Below the pieces are notes generated by a model. The model had not been told where the DNA came from. It searched no databases and saw only the letters and a list, made by a program, of their open reading frames with translations. Made by a program: the position numbers and the translations under genes. A DNA stretch of 64,000 bases from contig OZ014415.1 in NCBI GenBank assembly GCA_963965975.1, forward strand, positions 6,887,001 through 6,951,000, given 5' to 3'. Shown here piece by piece: positions 62,246-64,000 of the stretch (position 1 is the first letter of the stretch; each line of letters starts with the position of its first letter). This stretch comes from Xestospongia bergquistia. Taxonomy: Eukaryota; Porifera; Demospongiae; Haplosclerida; Petrosiidae.

Positions 62246-64000
62246 TTATGATATTACAGGTTGTACCCCTGGGGGTATGCCTCGTCTGGGCTTGTAGGGT
62301 TTTTGACGTAGAATCATCTTGATACAATCAATAATAGGGCAAACACTAACACATAATGTACAACCAGTACAGTCCTCAGTAACATGTGGTAAATGAGTCT
62401 TTGGATCAAATGTAATAGCCTATAGAACAAGAGAGAAACGGCTTCAATTTTATTTAGCACTCCCTCTCTTTGTCTGTCTCTCCCTCCCTTTCCCCCGCCT
62501 CCCTCTCTCTCACCTGATATCCAGAGTCGTTACACACCATATAACACTTCCCACAGTTAATACACATGTCCTCATCAATAATAACTACAGCTTGTTGGGT
62601 AGTATCTAGTTCACCCCATGCTCCAATCAATGGAAGATCTTGACCAACAATACATTGAGTTAAAAGGGAATGACTAGGTAAGCATCAGATCATATGGAGC
62701 GAACAAACTACTTCAATTAGATACCTGAACTGTAGGTATAGATTTTGTTGGTATATTAACAGGACGATGTACTTCAGGTTGATATTCCATTAATGGATTA
62801 ATTGTCTTCTTATATGTAGCAACTAACTCCTCTTTCTCTTGTAAGTATGGACCAAACTCAGGTAAACTCTATAGAGATCAAGAAACAGAAGATGAGAAGG
62901 AAGAGTTTATACAAAACAAGCACTATTAGTGTATTAAATGCAATCTGACCTTTCCAATAATTTCTTTAATTTTTGGAGTAATAACTTTTCCTTTTTGATG
63001 TTTAGCAGTTGGTGGACATTGTCCATCCCAATCCATGAGTTCATCTACGGCCTACCAGATACATGTGGATCAATGAATAAAGTAATATATGAATTGATGG
63101 ATTCTGTACATGAGTATATAACAGTATATGAATGAAAATAAATGAGTGCAGAGCTAAATGAATTCCATATTAATTGATGAAATGGACAAATTCAATTGTT
63201 TACTTGTAAATACAGTAATGTCTTTAAACCAGTGATGTAGTCATCAACTAATGTATACTCTTGATTATGTACAGCACTACATATCTATAGTAGAATATGA
63301 TATTTAGAGAGAGAGAGAGAGAGCTACCTAAACAACACCGGCTCCACAATAAAGGAACTAAAGTGCTGATTCTGCAGAACAAATACCTCCAGCAGCAAGA
63401 ATAGCAAAACCAGGAAGAGCTCTACCAATAGCTGACACATCCCTCAGAGCAATAGGTCGCCAGACACACCTCCATAAGTGGTCCTTTTTTCAATACCCAC
63501 AGCAGGCCATGAAATACCATTAGATTTGAGACCCATAAGACCAGATACAGTATTAATAGCAGCGACACCTGTAGCACCACCTAATGAGGAAAACCCTTAT
63601 AATTATAACAATTAATTAAAGTATTATCCTTAATTTTATATCTACAACCACGACGTATCCTTTAAACACACAACCTTCTTTAGCAGCTGTGGCAATAGCA
63701 ACAATCTCAGTGACATTGGGGGTCATCTTAGCAAAGAATGGGATCTTAACAGCTGCTCTCACCCAATGATATATCTGTCTCACTAATTCAGGATCCTGAC
63801 CACAGGCTAAACCCATTCCTCTCTCTCCCATACCATGGGGACACGATAAGTTTAATTCAAGAGCATCTGCACCGGCTTTCTAAAATTAAAAGTATGGGAA
63901 GGTAAGTGTGATTATAATAAAGAAGAAAGGCATTTAAGAAGACATGATAAGGTGTTACATACCTCACTGGCTTGACATAGTTCTGTCTTCTGAGAAGCCA
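62246..64000 (-). pseudogene. DPYD: Dihydropyrimidine dehydrogenase, 3' half, with lesions
   Basis: It runs off the window at 64000. Segments in order: 64000-63963, 63879-63675 ([18 protein letters not shown] and the LACGQ catalytic cysteine), 63580-63328 (FMN-binding barrel), 63284-63204, 63051-62950, 62868-62725, about 62665-62514 (CINCGKCYMVC, first 4Fe-4S) and 62419-62246 ([11 protein letters not shown], second 4Fe-4S; stop). The family catalyses the NADPH-dependent first step of uracil/thymine breakdown in the cytosol. Problems: the 63580-63328 exon loses about 10 bases after GGVSG, shifting the frame, and has TAG at two places where Gln is expected (near 63364 and at its last codon); no AG acceptor fits the exon near 62665. 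It is either a decaying copy or a stretch of poor sequence; the other exons are well preserved. Confidence 0.75.

Overview
The window looks like nuclear DNA of an early-branching animal, most likely a demosponge of the Amphimedon type. It is AT-rich, most introns are very short (often about 48 bp), and it mixes animal death-effector domains (DED), kelch plus TKL/Tyr-type kinase proteins, dihydropyrimidine dehydrogenase (DPYD) and many short inverted-repeat elements. The species call is an inference from gene content; no search could be run. Splice models were built by hand. Nearly all reported models close in frame across every junction, which is the main support for them.

Region 1 (about 0.1-47.8 kb) is a tandem array of two interleaved gene families. 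Family A encodes a tandem-DED domain on one exon, a short linker exon, and one large exon with two membrane helices around a glycosylated ectodomain (called DED-TM here). Copies: 795-3183 (-), 15151-17508 (-), 22106-24627 (-), 30503-32495 (-, one nonsense codon), 37399-39340 (+), and 46419-47771 (+, no DED). Family B is an unrecognised, probably cytosolic, modular protein built from exon units: a P-x-G-T-x-F exon, a short Cys-containing exon, and an exon ending in G-P-x-Y-type residues. Copies: 7572-9277, 12396-14171, 19724-21429, 28308-29938 (+); 34910-36044, 40303-41463, 43860-45433 (-); plus pseudogenes near 166, 3727-5665 and 10905-12065. A and B genes lie repeatedly head-to-head, and both change strand together around 33-34 kb. 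Between them are decayed copies, a Kolobok-like DNA transposon with a P2X7-C-like gene (5750-7495), a GC-rich repeat island (10020-10310), foldback arrays and MITEs.

Region 2 (48-51 kb) has a five-helix membrane protein (48230-49114) and a one-module relative of family B (49895-50653, -).

Region 3 (51.9-64 kb, all -) is a segmental duplication. The complete copy is a kelch/coiled-coil/kinase gene (58229-62078). The other (53043-55986) ends after the coiled coil, and its decayed kinase domain lies just downstream (51930-52665). A duplicated scrap of the DPYD last exon sits upstream of the truncated copy. The window ends in the 3' half of a DPYD gene (62246-64000) with several apparent lesions.

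How they may work together (inference): DED-TM proteins would put tandem DEDs in the cytosol beneath a variable ectodomain, as receptors feeding a death or inflammatory pathway. The head-to-head family B genes may be co-expressed partners. Copy number, pseudogenes and exon shuffling resemble a birth-and-death immune or allorecognition-type locus.
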